From positions 124,001-188,000 of the forward strand of contig CAWDKQ010000007.1 in assembly GCA_963802915.1 (NCBI GenBank): DNA of 64,000 nucleotides, read 5' to 3'. Below the pieces are notes generated by a model. The model searched no databases, had not been told where the DNA came from, and worked only from the letters and a program-made list of their open reading frames with translations. The first letter of the stretch is position 1. Each line of letters opens with the position of its first letter. The translations under genes were made by a program, and so were the position numbers. Of this stretch, positions 7,949-18,172 are shown piece after piece. The DNA comes from JAICMB01 sp963802915 (GTDB lineage Bacteria; Acidobacteriota; Terriglobia; Bryobacterales; Bryobacteraceae).

Positions 7949-9896
7949 TGGTGAGAGTCTCCTCGCTCGAATCAGCGAGTTGAGGGACTTCCTTCCGGTC
8001 CACGACTTGCTTCAACTTCTCGAACACGGCGAGGTCGCGATGCACCGAGAGCAGCGTCTTCGAGTCCGGGAAATCAGCGAGCGCCGGAAGGGATGCATCA
8101 AGATAGTCGATATCTTCGCCCAGCACGCGGCGAGCATCCCTCAAGCGCGTGATGTCGGCATCGTCAAACTGAGGATCGAACTTTTCGCAGATGCCCAACT
8201 TATCGGGCAGCCATTCGAATATCTCCGATTGGTCGGTTATCTCCCGCGCCGCCTCCTGAGGATCGATTTGCTCGTTATCTATCGTGATTTTGCTTAGATT
8301 CCGCATTGCCCATGCTCTAATCTTCAGATCGACGCCTACGAGCTTGGCGTGAAACTGGTCGATCTGGTCTTCAAGGTGACGGACGGTCCGCGCCGTGCTG
8401 ACGCGGTCGAGACTCTGGACTTCGGACGCGATGCGGTGGATCGCGTGCTCGAATTGTTTCATTCCCTCCTGCTCGCTGCTAAGGAGCGAAATGGCAAGCG
8501 GACGTATCTCATCTGGGAGTTTTTCCTGAACTTCACGGAGCGCCGGGTCTTTCATTGAAGTCACAAGGACCCGCTTGCCTTCCGCAAGATAGTGGCAGAT
8601 GACATTCGCGATGGTATGGGTCTTGCCGGTACCGGGAGGTCCCTGCACAATGACCCCGTCTGAGACTTCTAGAAGCTGAATGATCCGGAATTGCTCGTCA
8701 TTGAACGGCTTCGGGAAATAAATATCTCTGGCCTTTTCCGTGGTGCTGCAAGTGATTCCGGTATCGCACGGAGCCGACACACCACGAAAAACGGGCAGTT
8801 CGACGATAGGGTTGGACGTTTCCGGATCAGTCACGAGCGCCAGCACTGCGGGTGGGTAAGATTTGGCCTCCTCGGCCCGCTTCCTGAGATTTTCCAGGTC
8901 CTGAATAAAGACGCTCGTTGTGCGTGGCCGCGCAAAGAGTACCCATGTATCGCTAACTTTCAGCGTCGCATCGGCTTTTGGAAGCGAACGGTCCTCAGGC
9001 GGGACTTCGTCAGGCCAATAAACGCCGTTCACATCGAGGTTCGTTGCTGCCGTACGAAGCAGCGGCTCAAACGTTCCACGATCGAAAGGCGAGAAGGTAG
9101 CGTCGATCGAAGCAAAGAATTCACGGGCTGAGCTTTCCAGCTTACCCACGCCGGGGTTATCAACAGCAGCGTACCAGTCAAGTTCAACGTGCGGATCAAT
9201 GTCACGGGGCCGGATCTCGATTTCAGCCGTCACCGCGTTCAATGAAACTTCCGAGAGGCGGGTAATAAGCGGGTAACTGACGGTCGTACCGTTAACGCTC
9301 CAAATACCCACGCCCACTCCCCAGACAAGCTCGAGTGGCGATTCGATGATGGAGCCTTCTAACTGCTGCTGCAGCGTGAAAAGCTGCGAGTAGAGACGAA
9401 TGGTTCGGCGGCGGCGCCTCTCTTCCTGAGCCCACGGGCGCCACTTAACCTCCACATAGGTTGTATAAGAAGCCTGCAGCAAATCCGCCTCGCTGTACTC
9501 GGAAAGAGGCACTTGGTCATCGGGAACAACTATGGGTCTCGTGCCATCGCCCGGAGGCTCGCAGTGGGTGCCTGCCGCGATCAGGCTTCCGCCGTCGACA
9601 GAATCGCGCAGCCGTGGTTCCTCGTTCGGAGACTGGGTCATCTTGAGCCATGGGCGCACAACGGGGCTGTCCGCTTCCGGCGGCTTTCGCTCGTGCAGCC
9701 GCTCGACCGTCAGCCACACCTCTTCTAGACTTGAGGGATTGGGATTTAGCCGGACGCCGGGCATTCCCTGTATCTCGTGCTCGTAGACGCTGAACTGGCC
9801 GTGCCCGGACACTGTTGCTGCCGGCTTGCCACGCAATCGAGCCGATTGTTGGGCGAAATCGATCAGAGAGGTAATACGACTTCTTTCCTGGCCCAT
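7584..9896 (-). CDS. N-terminal half of the frameshifted SF1 helicase
   Basis: Starts at ATG 9896. The first ~350 residues are an uncharacterised N-terminal region. The AAA_11-type P-loop is at about residues 415-430 (GVIVQGPPGTGKTHTIANVI), followed by strand KRVLVTS and a long helical insert (residues ~480-680). Up to about NKNWTAPIR the protein reads naturally; afterwards the frame becomes Arg/Gly/Ser-rich (GGEDDHSTDSGKSG) while the overlapping frame, displaced by one base, resumes helicase-like sequence. The break therefore lies near 7830-7870. Joined, the protein would be about 1,510 residues. No gene follows on the same strand before the antitoxin remnant. Confidence 0.75.
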   Translation of the reverse strand: MGQERSRITSLIDFAQQSARLRGKPAATVSGHGQFSVYEHEIQGMPGVRLNPNPSSLEEVWLTVERLHERKPPEADSPVVRPWLKMTQSPNEEPRLRDSVDGGSLIAAGTHCEPPGDGTRPIVVPDDQVPLSEYSEADLLQASYTTYVEVKWRPWAQEERRRRRTIRLYSQLFTLQQQLEGSIIESPLELVWGVGVGIWSVNGTTVSYPLITRLSEVSLNAVTAEIEIRPRDIDPHVELDWYAAVDNPGVGKLESSAREFFASIDATFSPFDRGTFEPLLRTAATNLDVNGVYWPDEVPPEDRSLPKADATLKVSDTWVLFARPRTTSVFIQDLENLRKRAEEAKSYPPAVLALVTDPETSNPIVELPVFRGVSAPCDTGITCSTTEKARDIYFPKPFNDEQFRIIQLLEVSDGVIVQGPPGTGKTHTIANVICHYLAEGKRVLVTSMKDPALREVQEKLPDEIRPLAISLLSSEQEGMKQFEHAIHRIASEVQSLDRVSTARTVRHLEDQIDQFHAKLVGVDLKIRAWAMRNLSKITIDNEQIDPQEAAREITDQSEIFEWLPDKLGICEKFDPQFDDADITRLRDARRVLGEDIDYLDASLPALADFPDSKTLLSVHRDLAVFEKLKQVVDRKEVPQLADSSEETLTNVHKALERLSVYRQLRDEVAAANKNWTAPIRIWLRGGEDDHSTDSGKSGCRNPERFRSAESVSRKAGVHATGNRTRSGTGGCGGQLSRIEKRLWLRRPHWKIGTEETARLHSRSRAAARKH

Positions 9897-10251
9897 CCTG
9901 TTTTATTCGGTGGATTTGAGTATACCTTTAGTCTGTCGAACAGCGCCACTTGGACCACCAGCGAATAAGAATAACTCTTACCCTGCGATACAATTTTCTG
10001 ACTATTGGCATCCAGAACGAAACTACTTGGCGTTTGAAACCCGATCCGTGGATGAATCCTTAAAAAGTCCGGACGAACGTTCCCAAATGGGGAAGTCCAC
10101 TTTTTTTCACCGATCTCGGAAGAGCTCCCTCGGCCCAAAACCCCAGTACAATTTTTCTCGCACCTCAATCTCCCCCACCCTCAACCACTTACCTCCATCG
10201 CCCCCACGCATCCGCAAGCCCACCCCATACGCTCATGTCAGAAAGATCGAC
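9897..10251. other. Intergenic region between divergent helicase and ATPase genes
   Basis: About 355 bp separate the helicase start (minus) from the probable ATPase start (plus). Open frames cross it on both strands but have no recognisable domain or good ribosome site. A small hairpin-like stretch (TTCCCAAATGGGGAA) followed by a T-run occurs near 10080-10108. Promoters for both genes should lie here, but I see no convincing -35/-10 pair. Confidence 0.4.
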
Positions 10252-11679
10252 ATGAAGAAATCCCGTTCCGAACAAATCTACGACCAGGCGCTCAAATTAA
10301 CCACACCCTTCCGCACCAGCCTCGGTCACGCCTGGGTCATCGTCCCCGACGGCTTCGGACGCTATCATGGCTGGCCCATCGCCTCGCGCGCATTCCACAA
10401 TTGGCTTGCCGACAGCTTCCATCAGGAGTTCGAGATTTTCCCAGGCGATCAATCCATGAAGACAGCCGTGCGCATGTTCGAGGCCCGCGCCATTCGCAGC
10501 GACTTTCCCGTCAGCGAAATATTCACCCGTGTCGGCTGGCGCGGAGATCCCCGCTCTCCGCAATCCGTCCTTCTCCATCTCGCCAACGCCAATCACGAGC
10601 TGGTCGAAATCACCGCCGGCGGCCATCACGTCGTCAGCTCCCAGTCCTGGCACTTCCTCTCTGGAGCGTCCACGGAAGCGCTTCCCCGGCCCGTCGACAG
10701 CAGCTTAACTCTGCACGATCATCTTCACGCCCTGCTGAACATCCACGGACCGGCACTGGAACGCGTTCTGGTCTGGCTCTTCGCCGCCCTGCGTCCCTCC
10801 GGACCATATCCTGTCCTCGTTCTCGCCGGACCTCCCGCAAGTGGGAAATCCACCATCGCCCGAACGCTACGCAATCTCGTCGATCCATCCGTTACGCCGC
10901 TATTGATGCCGCCCCAAAGCGAGCATGAACTTCTTGCCCTGGCCCTCCATAATCACGTCCTCGCCTTCGACAACATATCTTCCCTCTCGCGTCGCATTGG
11001 CGATTCGCTGGCCCGCGTCGCCACCGGCGGCGGCCTCGGAATCTGCGGAAACACCATTTTCGACGCGCCTCAGCCTCTCGCTCTAGCGCGCCCGGTCATA
11101 GTGACTGTGCCTGACGATCATCGAGCTTTCACCCAAAACGCCATCCGAGTCGAACTCGATTCCATCTCACCGGTGAATCTTCGCACCGAAAACTCTATTG
11201 CGAAGCAGCTCCAACTCGCCGCTCCGCATATCCTCGGGACCCTGTGCGCCGCCGTCACCTCCGCGCTGGCCAATTCCGCGTCCATATCCGGCGTCGCCTC
11301 GCGCTTCGCCGACGTGTATCAATGGACCATGTCCGCGGCTCCAACTCTCGGCCTGACTCCCGAACAGATTAATCACGCCCTTGCCGCGAACCCGGTCGTC
11401 GACGCGATAGCCGCACTGCTCGAGTCGCAACCCGAATGGACCGGCACCGCGACCGCTCTCCTGGATCAGTTCCGGGCGATGGGTCTCCAAAACATCCCCG
11501 TCAACCCGCGCAACCTTTCCCACCAGCTCAACGCAACGCCCCTGTCGCTATTCGGGTTTGAACTCGAACGAAGACAGACCCGCAACGAACACCTGATCGG
11601 ACTGCGGAGGCAGACCGCGATCCCAGCCGCCGCGGAGGCCACTCAGGAAACACTAACTCCAATCCTGCCCACCGCATAA
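10252..11679 (+). CDS. P-loop ATPase related to mobile-element primase/helicase-type proteins
   Basis: 475 residues from ATG 10252. The frame is open to 9826, but the extra 142 residues are low-complexity and unlike a protein. Walker A is GPPASGKST at 193-201 (strand PVLVLA before it). A Walker-B-like strand VLAFDNISSLS follows, then LARVATGGGLG and RPVIVTVPDD, an arrangement I associate with ATP-binding proteins of prophages and integrated elements (DN-S-S, -R-ATGGG, RP-I). The N-terminal ~190 residues contain HGWPIASRAFHNWLADSF, resembling the DNA-binding front of such proteins. No integrase, portal or other phage gene is adjacent, so it may be a domesticated or stranded relic. Function is inferred only at the level of nucleic-acid-linked ATPase. 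Confidence 0.55.
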   Translation: MKKSRSEQIYDQALKLTTPFRTSLGHAWVIVPDGFGRYHGWPIASRAFHNWLADSFHQEFEIFPGDQSMKTAVRMFEARAIRSDFPVSEIFTRVGWRGDPRSPQSVLLHLANANHELVEITAGGHHVVSSQSWHFLSGASTEALPRPVDSSLTLHDHLHALLNIHGPALERVLVWLFAALRPSGPYPVLVLAGPPASGKSTIARTLRNLVDPSVTPLLMPPQSEHELLALALHNHVLAFDNISSLSRRIGDSLARVATGGGLGICGNTIFDAPQPLALARPVIVTVPDDHRAFTQNAIRVELDSISPVNLRTENSIAKQLQLAAPHILGTLCAAVTSALANSASISGVASRFADVYQWTMSAAPTLGLTPEQINHALAANPVVDAIAALLESQPEWTGTATALLDQFRAMGLQNIPVNPRNLSHQLNATPLSLFGFELERRQTRNEHLIGLRRQTAIPAAAEATQETLTPILPTA

Positions 11680-11703
11680 CTCGGTGTGCCCCGCCTTCGC
11701 GAA

Positions 11704-11733
11704 ACGTAGAACGTAGAACGTAGAACGTAGAAC
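11704..11733 (+). repeat. Perfect tandem heptamer ACGTAGA x4
   Basis: Four exact copies of ACGTAGA in a row plus the first two bases of a fifth end directly before the ATG of the aminopeptidase frame, in the place where a ribosome site would be expected. Related GTAGAAC-type heptamers occur at 14161-14184. Confidence 0.9.
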
Positions 11734-14151
11734 ATGGCCGAAACGCGGTACGCTGAACAAGTGTTCCGTCCCGTACTACTTTTCCTAACGCTAACCACCT
11801 CGGTGTTCGCCAACATCTCCGCGTCCGACGCGGCCCATCTCATCACCACGATGTCTCTGGACCCCGACGCCTGCTATCGCATCACCGACGTGAACTTCTA
11901 TAAAGAAGACCTGCACATCTATCTCACTTCCGGATACATCACCTTCGCCAAACCGATCGAAGGTAAGCGCCTCGCTGCCGTTTTCACAAACGACATCGAA
12001 GCCGGTGATGCGGAAGTTCTATTGATTCCCCCGGATCGCGGCGAACGCCTTTCGCTCGCGAACTTCACCGGCTCTCCCAACCTCGACGAACATTTCAAAG
12101 CCACGGTGATGATTTTCTCCGACTCCACTGCATCTGAGATCGAGTCGGAAATCCAGTCCCACGCGGAACGCAAGAATCCTGAAATGGGAGCGCTGTTCGC
12201 GGATCGCTACACGCCGACGCTTCGCAATCTCACGGAGAGTTTTCTCACCCGCATGGTCCACGACGTTCTTAGAGGCGACCCCAAGTCCGGCATCTTCTAT
12301 ATGGGCGTGAGCGGGAGCAAGCTCGGAAACTTCGACGTCGTCTACGATCCGCTCTCCCGCGAACAGATCGTCCTGGGTCAGTTGGCATCGCGTAATGCAG
12401 CATCCTTCTTCGATACCTGGACCAGTTTCACGGGGGTAAAAGAGCGTCGTGATCCGTCGCTGATGCCCGCCGCGCCGTTCACGCTCGATAATTTCCGCAT
12501 CGACGCGACCATCCGCCCGGACCTTTCCATGAGCGTCGCCACGAGCGTCACGCTCACGGCGAAAACAACTCCCGGCCGCGCTCTTTCGTTTTGGATTTCA
12601 CGCAAGATGCGCATCACGGAAGCTCAGGTGGATGGCGTCGCGGCCGAAGTATTCCAGCACGAGTCCTTGCGGGAAACATTGATCCGCGGAAACGGCAACG
12701 AACAGTTCCTCGTCGTTGTTCCCGATAACCTCGATCCTTCCAAACCCCACGAGATTCAGTTCCGATCCGAAGGGTCCGTCATCACCAGGGCCGGACAACA
12801 CGTTTTTTTCATCAGTTCGCGGGGCGTCTGGTACCCGCGTGTCGGTACGGATTTCGCTCATTACGAGCTGAAATTCCGTTACCCGCGCGATCTCGTACTC
12901 GTGTCGAGCGGAGATGCCGTTTCGGACCACGTCGATGGCGATTCCCGAGTCACGCAGTACAAGGTCCCGTCTCTCATCCGTTTCGCGGGATTCAATCTCG
13001 GTTCATATAACTGCGTCTCTCGCGACCGCGATGGTTATAAGGTGAACGTGTGCGCGAACCGTGAAGTCGAGGCTGCTCTCAGACAACTCCCCCCGCCCCT
13101 GAGCGCCACCATTATCCATCCGGAAGGCGTTCGACGCCCGCGCGAAGACATTGATGCAGCCATCATTCCGCCTGTACCCAATCCGTCGGCCCGCCTGGGA
13201 CTCCTTGCCGAAGATGTTTCCGCCGCGATGCAATTCATGACGTCTCAGTACGGCGCTCCGCCGCTTCAGCGGTTGACCGTGTCTCCCATCCCCGGCGGCT
13301 TCGGCCAGGGTTTCCCCGGACTCATTTATCTTTCCACGCTCTCCTATCTGGATCCCACGCAGAGACCACCCGGCGCTCGCAATCCTTTTGCGGAGACGTT
13401 CTTCTCAGACGTTCTCGACGCCCATGAGGTCGCGCATCAATGGTGGGGCAATCTCGTCACTACCAATAGTTACCAGGACGAGTGGATCATGGAAGCGCTG
13501 GCCGATTATTCAGCGCTTATGTTCCTCGAAAAGAAAAAAGGACCCAAAGCGCTCGAAACGGTTCTGGATCGTTATCGCAACCACCTTCTCGAGAAGAGCC
13601 CCATGGGGCAGACAGTGGAATCCTCCGGTCCCATCACCTGGGGCACCCGTCTCGTCTCGTCCCATTCTCCGGAATCCTGGCGCATCATCACATACGAGAA
13701 AGGCGCCTGGATTATGCACATGATTCGCATGCGGCTCGGAGACGCGCAATTTCTCGCCATGCTCCACGACATCTGCGATAAATATCGTTATCTCCCCATT
13801 TCAACGGAGGAGTTCCGCGAGTTTGCGCACCGCTACGCGGCTCCCAAATCCCCCGATGCCGACTTTCGCATGTTCTTCGAAAACTGGGTCTTCGGAACCG
13901 GAATCCCGACAGTCAAACTGAACTACTCGCGCTCCGGAAACAAAATAACGGGCACGCTGACCACGTCGGAAGTGGCTGACGACTTCATCGCTTTTGTTCC
14001 CGTCGAAATCCAGGAAGGCAAACAGAAAGTCCTCCATTGGGAGCGCGCCTCCAGCGATGGAACGCCATTCACCATAACGCTCCCCAAAACCAGAGCCCCC
14101 GCCGTCAAGGTGAACCTGTCAACAGCCGATAGCCTGATCCTAAAAAAGTGA
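11734..14151 (+). CDS. Secreted M1-family (gluzincin) aminopeptidase
   Basis: 805 residues. The zinc motif HEVAH is at 564-568 and the third ligand E587 lies 18 residues on (DEWIMEALADYSALMF), exactly the M1 spacing. The substrate-loop motif usually written GxMEN is not obvious; IPGGFGQGFPGLIYLS occupies that place. A hydrophobic stretch near the start (VLLFLTLTTSVFA) is a signal peptide, so it acts outside the cytoplasm, probably trimming peptides. ATG 11734 abuts a heptamer array and lacks a ribosome site; GTG 11761, directly before the signal peptide, is an equally good start. The following GT2 gene is on the same strand after ~70 bp. Confidence 0.88.
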   Translation: MAETRYAEQVFRPVLLFLTLTTSVFANISASDAAHLITTMSLDPDACYRITDVNFYKEDLHIYLTSGYITFAKPIEGKRLAAVFTNDIEAGDAEVLLIPPDRGERLSLANFTGSPNLDEHFKATVMIFSDSTASEIESEIQSHAERKNPEMGALFADRYTPTLRNLTESFLTRMVHDVLRGDPKSGIFYMGVSGSKLGNFDVVYDPLSREQIVLGQLASRNAASFFDTWTSFTGVKERRDPSLMPAAPFTLDNFRIDATIRPDLSMSVATSVTLTAKTTPGRALSFWISRKMRITEAQVDGVAAEVFQHESLRETLIRGNGNEQFLVVVPDNLDPSKPHEIQFRSEGSVITRAGQHVFFISSRGVWYPRVGTDFAHYELKFRYPRDLVLVSSGDAVSDHVDGDSRVTQYKVPSLIRFAGFNLGSYNCVSRDRDGYKVNVCANREVEAALRQLPPPLSATIIHPEGVRRPREDIDAAIIPPVPNPSARLGLLAEDVSAAMQFMTSQYGAPPLQRLTVSPIPGGFGQGFPGLIYLSTLSYLDPTQRPPGARNPFAETFFSDVLDAHEVAHQWWGNLVTTNSYQDEWIMEALADYSALMFLEKKKGPKALETVLDRYRNHLLEKSPMGQTVESSGPITWGTRLVSSHSPESWRIITYEKGAWIMHMIRMRLGDAQFLAMLHDICDKYRYLPISTEEFREFAHRYAAPKSPDADFRMFFENWVFGTGIPTVKLNYSRSGNKITGTLTTSEVADDFIAFVPVEIQEGKQKVLHWERASSDGTPFTITLPKTRAPAVKVNLSTADSLILKK

Positions 14152-14160
14152 TCCTTTAAC

Positions 14161-14184
14161 GTAGAACTGAATAGAACTTAGAAC
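14161..14184 (+). repeat. Degenerate GTAGAAC heptamers
   Basis: GTAGAAC, ATAGAAC and TTAGAAC, the last two in tandem, in the short gap before the GT2 gene. They look like a decayed version of the array at 11704-11733. Confidence 0.6.
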
Positions 14185-14222
14185 GTATCGACGTATAAGC
14201 GTTCTGCTATCATCCTAAACGC

Positions 14223-15086
14223 ATGGACCAAGTTTCCACCGAGGAAACGAAACCTCAACTTCGCGTAACCGCCCTCATTGTGTCTTATAACAATGTCGAG
14301 GCGTTGCGCCGCTGTCTCGCGGCACTGGAGCAATCGAAAGATCGCGAAGCGCTCGAGATCATCGTGGTCGACAAGGGTTCCCATGACGGATCTTCAAACA
14401 TTGATTCCGAGTTTCCGAATATTACAACGCTTCGTCTTCCGCGTAACTTTGGGAACGCCAAAGCCCTGAACATCGGGATGCGAACCGCGGCTGCCGAGCT
14501 GGTCTTTTTTCTGCTGCCTGAAGTCGAAGTCCAGCCTGTAACGGTCTCGCAACTCGCCGACCGGCTGGAAGCCGACCCCAACGCAGTTGCCGTTTCTTTG
14601 GTCACCGGCCATGAGGGCCAGTTCTATCGCCTTCCGTCGCCGAGCGACGGCGCCAATCTGAAGCCGGTTCATATCGCCGCCGGCCCCGATCCCGTTCCTG
14701 TCGAGGGTTCGACTTTCGATGCGCTCATGGTTCGAAAATACTTCGTCCGAGGCATCAATTTTCTCGACGAAAAGTACGGTGAGTTCTGGGCCGACGTCGA
14801 TTTATGTTTTCACATCCGCCGTTCCGGCAAGAAAGTGATAGCCATGCCGGATCTCGGCTGTATCTTCACGCCGCGTACGGATCGTTTCCCGGACAACGCT
14901 CTTAAAGTACTAGAGGCAGATAAGATTACGGGCGGTGGCCGTTACTTCGGTAAGCATTACGGATTTTTCAGCGGCATCCTCTTCCGCCTCAAATCCATTC
15001 TGAAAGCCCTGTTCACGTTACAACTCGGTCTGTTCACTGCCTCACTGAGTGGGAGAAAAGTCGATGGCACACAAACCGAATTATAA
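14223..15086 (+). CDS. Family 2 glycosyltransferase
   Basis: 287 residues. The GT2 fold is evident: VTALIVSYNNVEALRRCLAA (first strand and helix), EIIVVDKGSHDGS (nucleotide-binding acidic residue), LPRNFGNAKALNIGM (family motif), and a later acceptor-side motif EFWADVDLCFHIRRSGKKV, typical of rhamnosyltransferase-like members. A C-terminal amphipathic or membrane-touching helix region (FFSGILFRLKSILKALF) suggests attachment to the inner membrane. It probably adds a sugar to a lipid-linked or cell-surface glycan; donor and acceptor cannot be told. The response-regulator gene follows after 18 bp. Confidence 0.85.
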   Translation: MDQVSTEETKPQLRVTALIVSYNNVEALRRCLAALEQSKDREALEIIVVDKGSHDGSSNIDSEFPNITTLRLPRNFGNAKALNIGMRTAAAELVFFLLPEVEVQPVTVSQLADRLEADPNAVAVSLVTGHEGQFYRLPSPSDGANLKPVHIAAGPDPVPVEGSTFDALMVRKYFVRGINFLDEKYGEFWADVDLCFHIRRSGKKVIAMPDLGCIFTPRTDRFPDNALKVLEADKITGGGRYFGKHYGFFSGILFRLKSILKALFTLQLGLFTASLSGRKVDGTQTEL

Positions 15087-15087
15087 T
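15082..15087 (+). promoter_or_regulatory. Candidate -10 box (TATAAT) before the response regulator
   Basis: A perfect TATAAT overlaps the GT2 stop codon, 17 bases before the GTG start of the response regulator. No good -35 hexamer was found at 16-18 bp. Confidence 0.35.
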
Positions 15088-15104
15088 GGTATAAACGACT
15101 AAGC

Positions 15105-15542
15105 GTGCCACGAAAGGTCGAAGTCCTCATCGTTGATGACAACCCGGGTGACCTCGCCTTAATACGCGAGTCTTTTCGGGAGTGCCAGGTCGCTACTGAA
15201 GTGATTCCTGCATTGGACGCGGAGCGCGCATTCGCGATCCTCAACGATCTCTCACGCAATCCGCCGGACCTCATTATTTTGGACGTCAATCTGCCGCGTA
15301 TCGATGGTTTCGAAGTTCTGCGGCGCATTCGCGCGAACGAACGCTTGAACGCCACGCCCGTGCTGATGATGAGTTCGTCCACAATGCCCGCCGATGTTTA
15401 CCGGGCATACGATCTTCACGCCAACGCCTACGTCGCGAAGCCGTCCCAATTGGACGATTATTTCGACATCGCTCGCGGCATCGCCGCTTTGTGGCTGGAA
15501 CCTCTCGCCAACATCTCCGCGCGCGCCGTCCAACCTGTTTAG
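15105..15542 (+). CDS. Single-domain response regulator (CheY/Rcp1-like)
   Basis: 145 residues from GTG 15105. It is a receiver domain without an output domain: acidic pair D11/D12, phosphoacceptor D60 in LIILDVNLP, switch Ser90 in VLMMSSS, and K112 in YVAKPS. The NPGDLALIRESF start is typical of the Rcp1-like group that pairs with hybrid or phytochrome-type histidine kinases. No kinase lies nearby, so the partner is encoded elsewhere. It is convergent with the respiratory operon; the two stop codons are only a few bases apart. Confidence 0.9.
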   Translation: MPRKVEVLIVDDNPGDLALIRESFRECQVATEVIPALDAERAFAILNDLSRNPPDLIILDVNLPRIDGFEVLRRIRANERLNATPVLMMSSSTMPADVYRAYDLHANAYVAKPSQLDDYFDIARGIAALWLEPLANISARAVQPV

Positions 15543-15545
15543 TGA

Positions 15546-15857
15546 TTACGTTTTGAATAAGTTGGTGATCGGCAGCCAGTTCCGCGTCACGTAGTCGACC
15601 ATGGTGATCGTGATCAGAATGAATAGCCAGATGAATCCGCCGGCGACGAATAGTTTGGTGAGATGATCGTCAAACTTAACGTGCATGAAGAAATAAATGA
15701 CCAGGCTCATCTTCGTGGCGGCAATCAGTAGCGCGACGATGATGTTTCCTACGCCGATGTCCACATACTCGGCGATGAGATAGGTACTAACAGTACCAAC
15801 CATCAGCGCCAGCCAGACGAGCACGTAGTTCCTTACGGGTACGATGTGGTTTTCCAT
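15546..15857 (-). CDS. ctaF: Cytochrome c oxidase subunit IV (caa3 type)
   Basis: 103 residues with three predicted membrane helices: YVLVWLALMVGTVSTYLIAE, IIVALLIAATKMSLVIYFFM and LFVAGGFIWLFILITITMVDY. The second helix motif ATKMSLVIYFFMHVKFDD is the signature of prokaryotic COX4. Last gene of the operon, starting two bases after the subunit III stop. Family role: a small accessory subunit that stabilises the oxidase core. Confidence 0.9.
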   Translation of the reverse strand: MENHIVPVRNYVLVWLALMVGTVSTYLIAEYVDIGVGNIIVALLIAATKMSLVIYFFMHVKFDDHLTKLFVAGGFIWLFILITITMVDYVTRNWLPITNLFKT

Positions 15858-15858
15858 T

Positions 15859-16522
<664 letters not shown>

Positions 16523-16530
<8 letters not shown>

Positions 16531-18172
16531 GGACTTCTGCCTCCTCTTTCGCGTAGGCGTAAGCTTCTTCGGTCACGATTGGTGTTTTATCGAAGTTGAA
16601 TGTAGTGGGAGGCGAACCGGCCACTTCCCACTCCAGGCCTTTCGCGCCCCACGGATTTTGCGGCGCCTTCTCTCCATACTTCAGTGACCACAAGAAGTAA
16701 ATGAGCGGCATGATATAACCGATCGCCAGAATCGAAGCGCCCGCTGAGGACAGCACGTTCAGCACCTGGAATTCCGGAGCATAAGCATGGTAGCGGCGAG
16801 GCATGCCGGCGTACCCGAGAATGAACTGCGGGAAGAAGGTCAGGTTGAATCCCAGGAAGATGATTCCTGCCGACAACTTCGCCCAACCTTCCGGATACAT
16901 CCGGCCGCTGATCTTAGGCCACCAGAAATGCAGACCGCCGATATAAGCCATCACCATTCCGCCGACCATCACGTAGTGGAAGTGGGCGATCACGAAATAG
17001 GTGTCGGTTACATGGATGTCGATTGCGAGAGTGGCCACGAATAGACCGGTTAAACCGCCGATGGTAAACAGGCCGATAAATCCGAACGCGTAGAGCATCG
17101 GAGTTTCAAACGAAATGGCCCCGCGCCACATGGTCGCGGTCCAGTTGAACACCTTGATCGCCGATGGAACCGCGACCGCGAAGCTCAGCAGCGAGAACAT
17201 CATGCTCGCGTACATCGACATTCCCGTTACGAAGAGGTGATGTCCCCAAACCAGGAATCCGATCACCGCGATTGCGATGCTGGCCGCCGCTACGAAGGTG
17301 TAGCCGAACACTCGCTTTTTGGAGAAGCACGCCACCACTTCGCTGATCACCGCCATGCCCGGGAGAATCATGATGTAGACGGCCGGGTGCGAGTAGAACC
17401 AGAACATGTGCTGGAACAGGATGGGATCGCCGCCCAGCGCCGGATCGAAAATACCGACTCGGAAGGCGCGTTCGAGAGCGACCAGCGCGAGCGTGATCGC
17501 AACTACCGGAGTTCCCAGAACCTGAATCAGCGATGTTGCATAGTGCGACCAGACGAACAGCGGCAAACGGCCCCACGTCATCCCCGGCGCTCGCATTTTG
17601 TGGACTGTCACAATAAAGTTCAGTCCCGTTAAGATCGAAGAAAATCCGGCAATAAAGATGCCGGTGATAGCCGCCATCACGTAGGTGTTCGAGTAAGTGC
17701 TGCTGTACGGAGTGTAGAAGGTCCAGCCGGTGTCGACGCCGCCCATCACCACGGAGCCGAGGGCGAATATCGCGCCAAAAATGTACAGATACCAGCTCAG
17801 CAGGTTGATTCTCGGGAAGGCGAGATCCCGGGCGCCGATCATCATAGGAATTAGAAAATTACCCAATGTTGCCGGGATCGATGGAATCAGGAAGAAGAAC
17901 ACCATCACGATTCCGTGCATGGTGAATAACTTGTTGTAAGTGTCGGAGGTGACTAAATCGCCTTCAGGCGTCACCAGTTCGATGCGAATCATCGCGGCGA
18001 AGAAAGCGCCGATCATGAACATGACCGTGATCGAGATCAAGTACAGAATCGCGATGCGCTTATGGTCGGTGGTCAAGAGCCACGACTTCCAGCCGTACTC
18101 CGCGTTCAGGTAATTGATGCTTTCCTCTTGCTGCGGTTCTTGCTGCGGCAATGTGTGTACGTTCGAACTCAT
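16523..18172 (-). CDS. ctaD: Cytochrome c oxidase subunit I
   Basis: 549 residues, the catalytic haem-copper subunit with twelve helices. Metal ligands are visible: the CuB His and cross-linked Tyr in FYSHPAVYI, the His pair in WGHHLFVTGM, and haem-ligating histidines in DTYFVIAHFHYVMVGG. FYSHPAVYI rather than FGHPEVYI shows that the helix-VI glutamate is absent and that the YS motif of the A2 subgroup carries the D-channel role, as is usual in caa3 oxidases. It reduces O2 to water while pumping protons. The ATG overlaps the subunit II stop (ATGA). Confidence 0.96.

Noticed and set aside
9863..10168. 101-codon minus-strand frame
   Set aside because: Lies mainly in the divergent promoter gap, has no domain and no ribosome site.
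9826..10251. 142-residue N-terminal extension of the P-loop ATPase
   Set aside because: Low-complexity, starts inside the helicase gene; ATG 10252 gives a protein-like start.
11704..11733. CRISPR-like repeat
   Set aside because: The units are only 7 bp with no spacers; it is a plain tandem repeat.
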